From: Planctomycetota bacterium
GTDB lineage: Bacteria > Planctomycetota > PUPC01 > JACPCR01
DNA length: 44,688 nt
NCBI GenBank assembly: GCA_027625095.1
Contig: JAQBXN010000067.1
Coordinates: 1 to 44,688 of the forward strand
Direction: 5' to 3'
Shown: piece by piece, positions 26,032 through 34,298 of the stretch
How positions within the stretch are numbered: position 1 is the stretch's first letter
How the letters are laid out: the number at the start of each line of letters is the position of its first letter
The notes under the pieces: generated by a model
The model's input: the letters and a program-made list of their open reading frames with translations, nothing else
Told to the model about the DNA's origin: nothing
Database searches by the model: none
Position numbers and translations under genes: made by a program

Positions 26032-27579
26032 TCAAACGGATCCAGTTGCCCCGACACTGAGGCTCAGCATGGTGATGTCATCGTGCTGCTCTGCACCGGA
26101 GACGAATTCTTCTAAATCTTTGACCAGCAAGCTAAGGTAGCCGTTCTGGGTCTGGGCGGCAATTTCGACGACATCTTCCTGCAGACGAGCCAGGCCAAAC
26201 ATGTCATTCTCCCGATTCTTTGCTTCGACGACGCCGTCTGTGTAGAGCAGGATGACATCGCCTGTTTCGAGCTGGACCTCAACATCAGTCAGAAACGGGG
26301 AGACATCTTCAACAGCGCCTAGAGCAACCCCCGCGCAGTCAACGGGCAGGCACAGGTTAGTCTTGCGATTGAATCGTAAAGGATGCTCGTGTCCAGCATT
26401 GCAAAATCGCAAGATGTTGTTCTTGCGATTCCAGATACCGTAAAACATGGAGACGAAAACACCGGATGGAGTTTCCCGATAAAGCATCTCATTGAGCCGC
26501 TGCAGCACGGTGGAAGGCGAAGCATCCGGCGAGGCCATGAGGTGCAGCACCGCCTGAGACATCACTGTCACCAAAGCGGCAGGCACGCCCTTGCCTGAGA
26601 CATCTCCGATGGCCAGCCCGTATTTGTCGTCGCCCAGATCGATGACGTCATAAAAATCGCCTCCGACGACTTTTGCGGGCAGGTTATATGCTTCAACTTT
26701 TGCATTCGGTATCTGCGGCAGCTTGTCGGGTAGCAGGTCGACCTGGATGTTGCGGGCAATTCCCATTTCGTAATCAGCGGCTTCTCGTTCTTCAGAGAGG
26801 CGTTCACGCAGATGCTGCAGATCTGCTATTTCGGAGGAATCAGACCTGAGGGAAAGTTTCCTGACCGCGCTCATAAGTTGGTTGGCCTCGATCAATAGCG
26901 CGGCATGGCGTGCAAAGACCTGTAGCAAGTGAAGCTCCCGCCCGCTGAAAGACCCCTCCTGACGGGAGAAAACCCCAATCATGCCGATGACGTGACCGCG
27001 AATCTCGAAGGGCGCGATGACCATCCCGAGGAGGTTCTGTTCCGTCATTTCAACATACTTTGCGTGATGCCGAATATCGTTGATAAGGACGGAGCTTGCC
27101 TGCTCCTTGACCTGTTTGTAGACCTGTTCGCCAAAGGCGATTTTTTCGGCGCCATTGACTAGCGTTGTGGGCTCTTCATTTGGTTCGCCAAAGACCTGGA
27201 TGGCGCAGACATCGGCCTTGAGAACGCTCCGAGCAGCTTCGGAGAAACGCTTGAGGAGCGGCATCACTTGTACCTGCTCCAGGAACTGGTGCGAGATATC
27301 GCTGAGCATTTCGAGGACTTCTGTCTCCGGTGTTGTGTCCGCCACTTTGAGCCGAAGTTTCTCCGATTCGATATCGGCTCTTCGGCCAACTTTATCTGCA
27401 CGAGAGCAGATGAGGTAGGCCATAAAAACGAGTACCAGCATTGCCAGATTCCACGCCGCAAAGAGCCCCTTCGTGCCGGAGGCAGAGAAGAGCTGCAGAT
27501 AGAGCAGAATCATTCCAAGATTTGAAACAAATAGGATGGACAACAGCAACCAGCCGATCTGTGTGGAGCGTGCTCGCAT
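26032..27579 (-). CDS. Membrane-anchored GAF-SpoIIE serine phosphatase (RsbU-type)
   Basis: 515 residues from ATG 27579 (GGAG upstream; the TTG at 27597 is less likely). Two membrane helices at about 8-31 and 38-58, a GAF domain at about 95-235, a coiled linker with the conserved EMGIARNIQVDLLPD, then the PP2C/SpoIIE domain. Metal-binding motifs GGDFYD (306-311) and GDVSGKGVPAAL (325-336) are intact, followed by the YTDGV motif. Such phosphatases remove phosphate from RsbV-like STAS proteins in response to a signal. The upstream neighbours encode kinase and antagonist. Confidence 0.88.
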   Translation of the reverse strand: MRARSTQIGWLLLSILFVSNLGMILLYLQLFSASGTKGLFAAWNLAMLVLVFMAYLICSRADKVGRRADIESEKLRLKVADTTPETEVLEMLSDISHQFLEQVQVMPLLKRFSEAARSVLKADVCAIQVFGEPNEEPTTLVNGAEKIAFGEQVYKQVKEQASSVLINDIRHHAKYVEMTEQNLLGMVIAPFEIRGHVIGMIGVFSRQEGSFSGRELHLLQVFARHAALLIEANQLMSAVRKLSLRSDSSEIADLQHLRERLSEEREAADYEMGIARNIQVDLLPDKLPQIPNAKVEAYNLPAKVVGGDFYDVIDLGDDKYGLAIGDVSGKGVPAALVTVMSQAVLHLMASPDASPSTVLQRLNEMLYRETPSGVFVSMFYGIWNRKNNILRFCNAGHEHPLRFNRKTNLCLPVDCAGVALGAVEDVSPFLTDVEVQLETGDVILLYTDGVVEAKNRENDMFGLARLQEDVVEIAAQTQNGYLSLLVKDLEEFVSGAEQHDDITMLSLSVGATGSV

Positions 27580-27624
27580 CCCGGACAACTCCGTCAAAGG
27601 AACATCAGAGGAAATTCTCGAACG

Positions 27625-28086
27625 TCAGGGGTGGGCATCTGCCGTCTGTGATTCAGAAGTGGGCAGGAATTTAATGAGCTCGAGTTCGTTTCCATCTGTG
27701 CCATATTCATGGTTCACCTCGTCCATGAACGAACGCATGATGTAAATTCCAAGACCGCCTCGCTGACCTCTCTTCAAGTGTTCCGCGAGGGTGAATGTGT
27801 CTCTCTCAATGGGCGAGAACGCCTTGGCTTTGTCGATAATTTTCAGGATCATCCTGTCTGCACCGAACTGCATTTTGACGTAAACGGATTGATCACCTGA
27901 TTCATCTTCATAACCGTGGAGCATCACATTTGTGCAGGCCTCATCCGCGGCCATCTCAATCTTGGCAGCATCCTCTTCACTGAAGCCAAACTCCTTCGAA
28001 GCGTTGCGCACGACGTAGCGGATCAGGTGAAGGAACTCCACCTGGGCCGGAACACACATCGAAATTAATTTTGATTCTTCGGACAT
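27625..28086 (-). CDS. RsbW-like anti-sigma factor serine kinase
   Basis: 153 residues, a stand-alone HATPase_c domain. N-box EACTNVMLHGY (50-60), G1 region IIDKAKAFSP (84-92) and G2 region RGGLGIYIMRSFMDEV (109-124). In partner switching this protein binds a sigma factor or other target and phosphorylates an STAS antagonist. The G1 glycine, normally DxGxxF, is replaced by Ala. I chose ATG 28086; TTG 28098 lies directly after the STAS stop. No sigma factor gene is in the window, so the target is unknown. Confidence 0.85.
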   Translation of the reverse strand: MSEESKLISMCVPAQVEFLHLIRYVVRNASKEFGFSEEDAAKIEMAADEACTNVMLHGYEDESGDQSVYVKMQFGADRMILKIIDKAKAFSPIERDTFTLAEHLKRGQRGGLGIYIMRSFMDEVNHEYGTDGNELELIKFLPTSESQTADAHP

Positions 28087-28098
28087 ATTTCTTACCAA

Positions 28099-28479
28099 TT
28101 AACTTCCGCTCTTCACACTCCCGCTATCAAGATTGGCCAGAGCCGCCTCAAGAGAATCTGCAATCGTGATCACTTTTGAAAAACCGAGGACATCAAAGAT
28201 GCGGCGGATGCTGACCGGCATGTTCGCAATCTGCAGACTGCCCTCAATCTGCGAGAGATGGCTCCACGCATTAAGCAACACCCCAATACCCGCACTGTTG
28301 ATGTATTCAAGTTCTTCAAGGTCAACGATAATATTCTTTGCTGCATCGCCCACGACTTCATTGATTCGTACTTCAAACTGCTGGATATTTCCTGCATCAA
28401 GATATCCGCACACTCTGATGCACTGGGCTTCGCCCTTGCCGAAGCCGACCACTTCTTCTGTGATGGTGAATGATTCCAT
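28099..28479 (-). CDS. RsbV-like STAS anti-sigma antagonist
   Basis: 126 residues, a single STAS domain with intact phosphosite VDLEELEYINSAGIGVLL (Ser62). This would be phosphorylated by the RsbW-like kinase encoded next and dephosphorylated by the SpoIIE-type phosphatase. It begins 10 bp after the histidine kinase stop. Confidence 0.88.
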   Translation of the reverse strand: MESFTITEEVVGFGKGEAQCIRVCGYLDAGNIQQFEVRINEVVGDAAKNIIVDLEELEYINSAGIGVLLNAWSHLSQIEGSLQIANMPVSIRRIFDVLGFSKVITIADSLEAALANLDSGSVKSGS

Positions 28480-28489
28480 GGGTTAAATC

Positions 28490-30586
28490 CTAGTCGTCAG
28501 GCTTGTCCAAAGGTAAGAGCAGCTTGAATGTTGTGCCTGTTCCTGGATGGGTTGTCAGTTCTATCATCCCGCCGTGCTCTTCAATGATTTTGCGAGTAAC
28601 AGCCAGACCTATTCCGGTGCCTCGCGAGCCCTTGGTGCTGAACATTGCCTGGAATATTCGGGGAAGGACCGCATCTGGGATCCCTTCACCCGTATCGGAA
28701 ACGCTCAGCTCAAGAAACGCGGGTGCATTATGACTGTTCCTGATCCTTGTGGCAAGGGTCATTTTGCCGCCATCCGGCATGGCGTCGATGGCGTTGTTTA
28801 TGAGATTCAGCATGCACCGATAAATCTGATCCTTGTCAACATGAATCTCGCCAGTCTCGGCTTCGAGGGACAAAGAAATTTGAATCTCATGATGCGCCGC
28901 TACAGGCTCGACTTCTCTGGCGGTATTTTCAAGAAGCTGATGGATATCCACCTCCTGGCGAGTCGGCTCCCTCGGTTTCGCATAATCGAGGAGATCCATG
29001 GCCAGATTCGTGAGCTTATTCGTACTCCGCCGCATCGTGCCCCAGGCGGCCCTGACACTTTCGAGATCCCCTTTCTCCAAACCTTCATCAATCAGTTTGC
29101 GTCCGACCTGAAGCACGGTGTTCAGGTTCTTGATGTAGTGGCCAATCCCCATAACCGTCATTCCAATCGTGGCGATACGTTCTCCTTCGATCTGCTCCTG
29201 GTACAGCCGCAGAACGTCAAGCGCAATCGCCGAGGCACTGCTGATCATTAGCAGCGCCTCGGTCTGGACTTCGCTGAAGCCTTCCTCCGAGCGCATCTTA
29301 TTGACACTGATGGCACCGATGGTCTGCTCGTGACTGCGGAGAGGAACAACGAGGGCGTGGGTAATGCCACGGCCCCAGGCCGGGCTCTGGAACTGGGTAT
29401 GCACAAGGTTCGGGCCCAGGCTCAACATCCGGCCGGTATCGATCACCCATTTCGCTATGCCGTCAGAGCGGTTAAGGGTGTCAGGCTTGAGCATCTCAGC
29501 CTCCAGGCCACGAGAGGAAGCGATCTCGAGCTTCCTGGAATTTCTGTTGAGCAGGATCACCGAGCCTGAATCTGCATCCATCTCGACCATCGAAAGATCA
29601 AGAATGAGTTGATAAAGCCCTTCCGCATCGAGAGTGGCATTGATCCTTTCGGTGGCAGTCTGCAGGCGTGCGAGCGTGTGGTTGAGGTTTTCAAGTTCAC
29701 TGATCTTAGACCGGAGCGAATTCTGATAATGCACCTGTTGCAGTGAGAGCGAGAGGTGCGTGGAAAGAGTCGAGAGAATACGTTCTTCTTTAATTCCGAA
29801 CGCGCCATCCACCCGACTGCCCACTGCGAGAATTCCAGCCAGTTTTCCCGCGGAGAAGACCGGCATCGAAAGATTCGATCTCAATTCTTGGTTGGCACTA
29901 ATGTTGTCCGATTTTTTCGGGCCCTGGATCACGCGGAACGGGAGGACAGGCACGCGGCGCTGAGCGAAAGATTCAAGATCGTCTGCCACGGTATCACGGA
30001 TCGATTTCAGGCATTCTTCAGCCGGCTCTACCCGCGTAATAGCAAATGATTCAGCATCCTCATTTTGAATTAGAGCGGCGACGGCCAGATCGCAGGGAAG
30101 CAGCACAAGGCAGTTGTCCAGAAATACTTCGATGGCCTGGTTGCGGGTTACTAGATCATCGAGCCTGTTGAGGACCAAGTCATCGAGACGAGTTTGTTCT
30201 CTCACCTGTTGCTGGTGGTAGCTCTCTCCCCGCTCCTCTGACACCTCAGCCCCAACCTCCCGCACAAGAATTGCGAAAGCGCCATCGACCTCATCTTCTT
30301 CGGGGCGAAGTTGAAGTATGCAGCGTATCCATCGGCCACCAAAAGATCTGAATTGACGGTCTAAATTCGCTGAGGCTGATCCAACCATGAGGATGTCAAG
30401 GACGGATTCCTGAGAGGCTTCCCCGCGAAACAGCCAGTCACAATGTTTGCCGATCACATCCTGGTAGAACACGCCAAACATGCGTTCAATGCCGCGAGAA
30501 CACGAACGGATGCGTCCTTCGGTATCCAGTGAAATTTCACCGAGGTCGATGGTGTGGAGCTTCTCAGCGACATCCTCCGAGGGCAT
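28490..30586 (-). CDS. PAS-GAF-GAF sensor histidine kinase
   Basis: 698 residues from ATG 30586. A PAS-like domain at about 10-113, a first GAF at about 150-285, a second GAF at about 318-460, HisKA-type dimerisation helix with the phospho-His in GIGHYIKNLNTVL (His483), and HATPase_c with N-box NLINNAIDAMPDGG (594-607), DTGEGI (631-636) and GTGIGLAV. No membrane helix, so it is a cytoplasmic sensor. A response regulator is not adjacent. The first possible start at 30664 lies upstream of the predicted promoter, which supports the chosen ATG. It heads the partner-switching operon, suggesting that the kinase input feeds the STAS circuit, but how is not visible. Confidence 0.88.
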   Translation of the reverse strand: MPSEDVAEKLHTIDLGEISLDTEGRIRSCSRGIERMFGVFYQDVIGKHCDWLFRGEASQESVLDILMVGSASANLDRQFRSFGGRWIRCILQLRPEEDEVDGAFAILVREVGAEVSEERGESYHQQQVREQTRLDDLVLNRLDDLVTRNQAIEVFLDNCLVLLPCDLAVAALIQNEDAESFAITRVEPAEECLKSIRDTVADDLESFAQRRVPVLPFRVIQGPKKSDNISANQELRSNLSMPVFSAGKLAGILAVGSRVDGAFGIKEERILSTLSTHLSLSLQQVHYQNSLRSKISELENLNHTLARLQTATERINATLDAEGLYQLILDLSMVEMDADSGSVILLNRNSRKLEIASSRGLEAEMLKPDTLNRSDGIAKWVIDTGRMLSLGPNLVHTQFQSPAWGRGITHALVVPLRSHEQTIGAISVNKMRSEEGFSEVQTEALLMISSASAIALDVLRLYQEQIEGERIATIGMTVMGIGHYIKNLNTVLQVGRKLIDEGLEKGDLESVRAAWGTMRRSTNKLTNLAMDLLDYAKPREPTRQEVDIHQLLENTAREVEPVAAHHEIQISLSLEAETGEIHVDKDQIYRCMLNLINNAIDAMPDGGKMTLATRIRNSHNAPAFLELSVSDTGEGIPDAVLPRIFQAMFSTKGSRGTGIGLAVTRKIIEEHGGMIELTTHPGTGTTFKLLLPLDKPDD

Positions 30587-30623
30587 AACGAACTCTTGAT
30601 CGTAAGGGTTAGTTGGGGATGCG

Positions 30624-30651
30624 ATTCTATGTCGCAGGGAACTGCCTTCAA
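30624..30651 (-). promoter_or_regulatory. Predicted promoter of the partner-switching operon
   Basis: On the gene strand TTGAAG (30651-30646), 16-bp spacer, TAGAAT (30629-30624), start near 30617, about 31 nt before the kinase ATG. Confidence 0.5.
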
Positions 30652-30689
30652 TACGGGCGCGCAAATCGTACGAATCTCCGCCTTAATCT

Positions 30690-30722
30690 CCGATCTTCTC
30701 GAGTCTTTGGACCTAAGATCGG
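30690..30722. promoter_or_regulatory. Inverted repeat between divergent kinase and PafA-like genes
   Basis: CCGATCTT (30690-30697) and AAGATCGG (30715-30722) are perfect 8-bp arms with 17 nt between. A direct repeat AATCTCCG occurs twice just before it. A regulator site or a hairpin is possible. Confidence 0.3.
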
Positions 30723-30827
30723 TAGCAGATGCTAAATCAGCCATTCACCCCTCACACACGTTGCCCCCCCACCACCTTCCCGCCACAATGAACTTGCGAC
30801 TGTTCGCTCCCCCTTGCCTTGGTGGCT

Positions 30828-32735
30828 ATGCAGAAACGGATTTACGGCCTCGAAACTGAGTACGCGCTGCTCTACTACCCGGACAATCCGGGCAGCCCAA
30901 CACCAAATCAGAAACACATCTACGAGCTTTTCGTGGATGTGCTGCAGGAGAACTATGCCACCGCACCGGCGCTCTACAGGAAGCAGGGACTCTTTCTCGC
31001 TAACAGCAGCCTGGTTCATTATGAAGCTCGTGGCGACAGCTACTATCATGGGGTGATCGAAGGCTGTACCCCTGAGTGTATCTCACCCAAAGAGGTGCTG
31101 ACTTATCAAAGGGCTACGGACAGCATTCTGCGCGAGATGATTACCAAGACCGAAGAGCGTCTGGCAAACCAGGGCTTCCGCGGCCGGCTGGTCATCGGCA
31201 AGAACAGCTCCGATTCGCATGGAAACAGCTATGGCTGCCACGAAAACTACCTGGTCGAAGATCCCGTGTACCCGCTGCTGTGGATACTGTATCCGCTGGT
31301 CATCCTGTGCGTGATTTTGATCGGCGTACCAATCCTATGGACGCTCGGCACTGTGTTCGTGACCGTCCTGTTCATTTTTCTTACCTCGGTGGTACTCCGG
31401 CAGATTAGCGCCCTTCTGTCGCGCCTGCCTTTGATCGGATTTGCCTTCGAGCTTTTCGAGCGTCTTTTCAGCACTCCGAGCCGTTTTGCGGAGCGAGTCC
31501 CTGAGCAGGAATGGCTGAAAGTCTTGAACTACATCATGCAGTTTGCCTTCCTCCCGCCGGTCGCGTTGCTTTCTTTTGTGCTCAGCAGAACGACTTTCAG
31601 AGCGGTGAAACGTAACCTCACTTCGTTTCTTGCGACTCGCATCCTATTTACGGGCGCCGGTTTTCTGACGTTTGATGAGGATGCCCCTGGGCTCCATCTT
31701 TCCCAGAAGGCGACGTATATCCGTTCGGTAATGAAGATTTTCTGGGATGATCAGAATAAGCCCATCTACGACATTAAGAACTTTATCTTTGAAATCGGCT
31801 CGCCCCTGAGAAAACACAAACGTCTGCATCTTTTGTGCAGCGATTCAAACATGTCAGAGGTTTCCGAATACCTGAAAGTAGGGACAACGGGGCTCGTTTT
31901 GCAGATGATCGAAGCGGGCGCCGACTTTTCCGACCTGCAACTGAAATATCCGGTCGCCGCAATGAAAATGGTCTCGAAAATCGGTCCAGGCGTCCTGCTT
32001 GAATTAGTGAATGGTGAAAAAATGTCCGCGCTTCAGATTCAAAAAAAGTATGCAGAGGCGGCCCGAAACTTTCTTTCTGAAGCCAGGAAGGGGGTGCGCG
32101 AAGATACCCTGATTGCCGAGCTATGGACGGAGATTCTAGAGCGGCTGGATGGAAACCCGGGCGCCCTCTCTGCGCAACTAGACTGGGCCATCAAGAAGCG
32201 TCTGATGGATGAACACATCCTCGAACGAACGAACTGGCTGAAGTTTTCACAATGGGGCACCGTCATTGAAAAACTGCGGGAACTCGCCGAAGACCCGGTT
32301 GATTTTGCCGAATATTCCTTCGATGGATTGCAGCGCGTGTTGTCAGAATCCCGGTTCGCAGTACTGGAGGCGATGGTCCATAAGCTCGATCTGGATACGG
32401 AGGAGTTCCAGTTCTTTTATGACCTTTGTTATGAAATCAGAAAAATTGATCTGCGTTTTCACGAGATCAGCGCTGAGGGTGGTTACTACGACTGGCTATC
32501 CCAGGAAAATATGGTCCGAAAGCTGATTCGGGCTGAGGAACTCGACCTGGCCCGCACCACTCCCCCCCGCTACACCCGCGCCAATATCCGCGGCCACTAT
32601 GTCGCCATGTGTGCGCGCCAGCATTACGACATGCAGGTCGGCTGGCGAAAAATCAAGAATCGTACCCTCAAGAAAACCATCATCATGAATGACCCCTTCC
32701 GGCATGAACTGGACGCCTTTGGGGAAGATCAGTGA
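30828..32735 (+). CDS. PafA/Dop-family ligase homologue (PafA2 type) with membrane insertion
   Basis: 635 residues from ATG 30828 (MQKRIYGLETEYA, the family start); TTG at 30819 is possible. Carboxylate-amine-ligase motifs through the full length: LETEY (8-12), EGCTPE (78-83), KNSSDSHGNSYGCHENYL (125-142), TGAG (275-278), CSDSNMSE (337-344), LKVGTTGLVLQMIE (349-362), SALQIQKKY (400-408), LDWAIKKRL (451-459), TRANIRGHY (583-591) and NDPFR (621-625). Between HENYL and TGAG there are about 133 residues instead of about 25. Most of this (about 147-190 and 233-252) is hydrophobic, with about three membrane segments. PafA joins Pup to lysines and Dop removes it; no Pup, UBact or proteasome gene is near, so the substrate is unknown. 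Confidence 0.85.
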   Translation: MQKRIYGLETEYALLYYPDNPGSPTPNQKHIYELFVDVLQENYATAPALYRKQGLFLANSSLVHYEARGDSYYHGVIEGCTPECISPKEVLTYQRATDSILREMITKTEERLANQGFRGRLVIGKNSSDSHGNSYGCHENYLVEDPVYPLLWILYPLVILCVILIGVPILWTLGTVFVTVLFIFLTSVVLRQISALLSRLPLIGFAFELFERLFSTPSRFAERVPEQEWLKVLNYIMQFAFLPPVALLSFVLSRTTFRAVKRNLTSFLATRILFTGAGFLTFDEDAPGLHLSQKATYIRSVMKIFWDDQNKPIYDIKNFIFEIGSPLRKHKRLHLLCSDSNMSEVSEYLKVGTTGLVLQMIEAGADFSDLQLKYPVAAMKMVSKIGPGVLLELVNGEKMSALQIQKKYAEAARNFLSEARKGVREDTLIAELWTEILERLDGNPGALSAQLDWAIKKRLMDEHILERTNWLKFSQWGTVIEKLRELAEDPVDFAEYSFDGLQRVLSESRFAVLEAMVHKLDLDTEEFQFFYDLCYEIRKIDLRFHEISAEGGYYDWLSQENMVRKLIRAEELDLARTTPPRYTRANIRGHYVAMCARQHYDMQVGWRKIKNRTLKKTIIMNDPFRHELDAFGEDQ

Positions 32736-32948
32736 TGAGGAATGAGTAATTCTGACAGTGCTGACGGATGGGTGGGCGCTGGCAGAGAATGTGATCGACG
32801 CTCAATACTTGTTCTGAAGAGGGCACGGGCTGGCGACTCGATTACTGATGCCAAGTAATCCCTCAAGGTCACATCGTCTTTGACGAGCCGATTCGGAGTT
32901 TAAGCATCGAGGATCACTCTCGATCTGCAGTCCTCTACGACTCTGGCC
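32736..32948. other. Convergent intergenic region with three small hairpins
   Basis: Perfect inverted repeats: GATTACT/AGTAATC (32840-32860, 7-nt loop), ATCGAG/CTCGAT (32906-32924, 7-nt loop) and ACGACT/AGTCGT (32937-32956, 8-nt loop, overlapping the M20 stop). None has a T tract. No Pup-like ORF is present. Confidence 0.45.
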
Positions 32949-34103
32949 TTAGTCGTTACTCCCAAAGTACCGCAGGACTGTCCCCAGGAAGACTTTTGTA
33001 GATCTCACAATTTCAGCAATCGGCACAAATTCAAGGCTGGCGTGCGGGGTGCCATACACACCGTGATAAATACAGGGAACTCCAGCGCGTACGAATTGTG
33101 AAACATCGCCGACTGATTTGAACCCGCCAAACGGGAGTTCTTTACCGGTCGCATCTTTGAAACCAGAGCGCAGGGCTCTGACGATGGGCTCGTCTTCCTC
33201 GAGCCGATATCCATCCCGGACTGGCAGAAGATCGTATTCGACGGTTACCCCGAACTCCTTTTCGACGGTTTCTTTCAGTTCGGCGAATTCACCAATCACA
33301 TCGTCTTTTGTTTTCTCCGGCGCGTACCTGCGTGTGCCGACAATCTCGCAGAGGTTGGGCAGACGGTTGAAATAATCGCCGGTCTGGACTTTGCCGACAA
33401 AGTAGCTTTCAGGACCGACAAACGGAAGGTCGTGCGGGGCCATCTTCTTATTGCGCTCTTCAAGAATGCTCAGGATTCGATTCAATGCTCGAACCGGATG
33501 CGGTACGTCAGGTGTAGCGGAGTTTTCATGTATGACCTCCCCTTCGCGGGTGATGCGAATCGTCCAGATGCAGAGACCCTTGCCGATAATCGGAGCGCAA
33601 TCCCACGGGCCTTCGACATTGATACACGCGTCTCCCTTCACACCGTTCTTCAACAAGGCATCGAGAGCTTCGCTTCGGCCGGCCGGGGCTTCGTGCATCC
33701 CGTGGCATGTGAGCAGCAGTGTGCCTGGCAGTTTTACCCCTGCCTCGATCAACACCCGAGCCACCTCCGCCATCGAAGCAAGACCGCACTTCATATCCGC
33801 TGCACCGCGGCCATAGATGGTTCCGTCTTTGATATAGGGCTCGCAATGTTCGACAGGTATCGCGTCGATGTGGCCATCCATCTGAAGAGTCGGGCCACTC
33901 GGATCACCTATGAGACGCCCGATTACGTTTGGATTTTCCGGCACGTCGTATTGAACTTCCAGCTCCAGTCCAGTGTCCTTGATGACGTCCGCATAGTACC
34001 CGGCAGCCTCCACGCAGTTGCCGGTCGGGCTCGGGATCTTGACGAGATTGAAAGTAAGTTCAGTGAGACGTTTTTCGGAGACTCTGCTGAGGAGGTCTGG
34101 CAT
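32949..34103 (-). CDS. M20 family metallopeptidase (ArgE/DapE type)
   Basis: 384 residues, usual for M20A. Metal ligands: DGHIDAIP (His and the catalytic Asp), YGRGAADMKCG (bridging Asp), GMHEAPAG (catalytic and binding Glu), NVEGP (third ligand) and a His in YGTPHASLE near the C-terminus. The lid/dimerisation domain lies between about 180 and 290. Such enzymes hydrolyse N-acyl or N-succinyl amino acids or dipeptides; the exact substrate is open. It is divergent from the GH-like gene. The ATG has only a weak ribosome binding site. Confidence 0.87.
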   Translation of the reverse strand: MPDLLSRVSEKRLTELTFNLVKIPSPTGNCVEAAGYYADVIKDTGLELEVQYDVPENPNVIGRLIGDPSGPTLQMDGHIDAIPVEHCEPYIKDGTIYGRGAADMKCGLASMAEVARVLIEAGVKLPGTLLLTCHGMHEAPAGRSEALDALLKNGVKGDACINVEGPWDCAPIIGKGLCIWTIRITREGEVIHENSATPDVPHPVRALNRILSILEERNKKMAPHDLPFVGPESYFVGKVQTGDYFNRLPNLCEIVGTRRYAPEKTKDDVIGEFAELKETVEKEFGVTVEYDLLPVRDGYRLEEDEPIVRALRSGFKDATGKELPFGGFKSVGDVSQFVRAGVPCIYHGVYGTPHASLEFVPIAEIVRSTKVFLGTVLRYFGSND

Positions 34104-34212
34104 GACTTATGTGAATTGTGGTGTTGGATGTGTTAACGGAAGGCAAAATAAAAGTTAAAAGAACTCGACCTTGCTCATTCACTCAAGACAATCAAAGACA
34201 GAACATTTTGCA

Positions 34213-34243
34213 ACAGAATCATGTGATGCAGAAATCATTCTGT
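34213..34243. promoter_or_regulatory. Inverted repeat ACAGAAT-N17-ATTCTGT in a divergent promoter region
   Basis: Perfect 7-bp arms at 34213-34219 and 34237-34243, between the M20 peptidase (-) and the GH-like gene (+). A further ACAGAA lies about 18 bp to the left. It could be an operator; no promoter elements were clear. Confidence 0.3.
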
Positions 34244-34298
34244 CTACCTTGTCCATTTCAGATATGTTCACTCAGGCCGTAACAGTGCTGCCCAAATC

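Noticed and set aside
30587..30664. Upstream start of the histidine kinase
   Set aside because: It would begin upstream of the best promoter candidate and uses TTG without a ribosome binding site.
32736..32948. Possible Pup or UBact gene next to the PafA-like gene
   Set aside because: No frame gives a small acidic protein ending in GGE, GGQ or similar.
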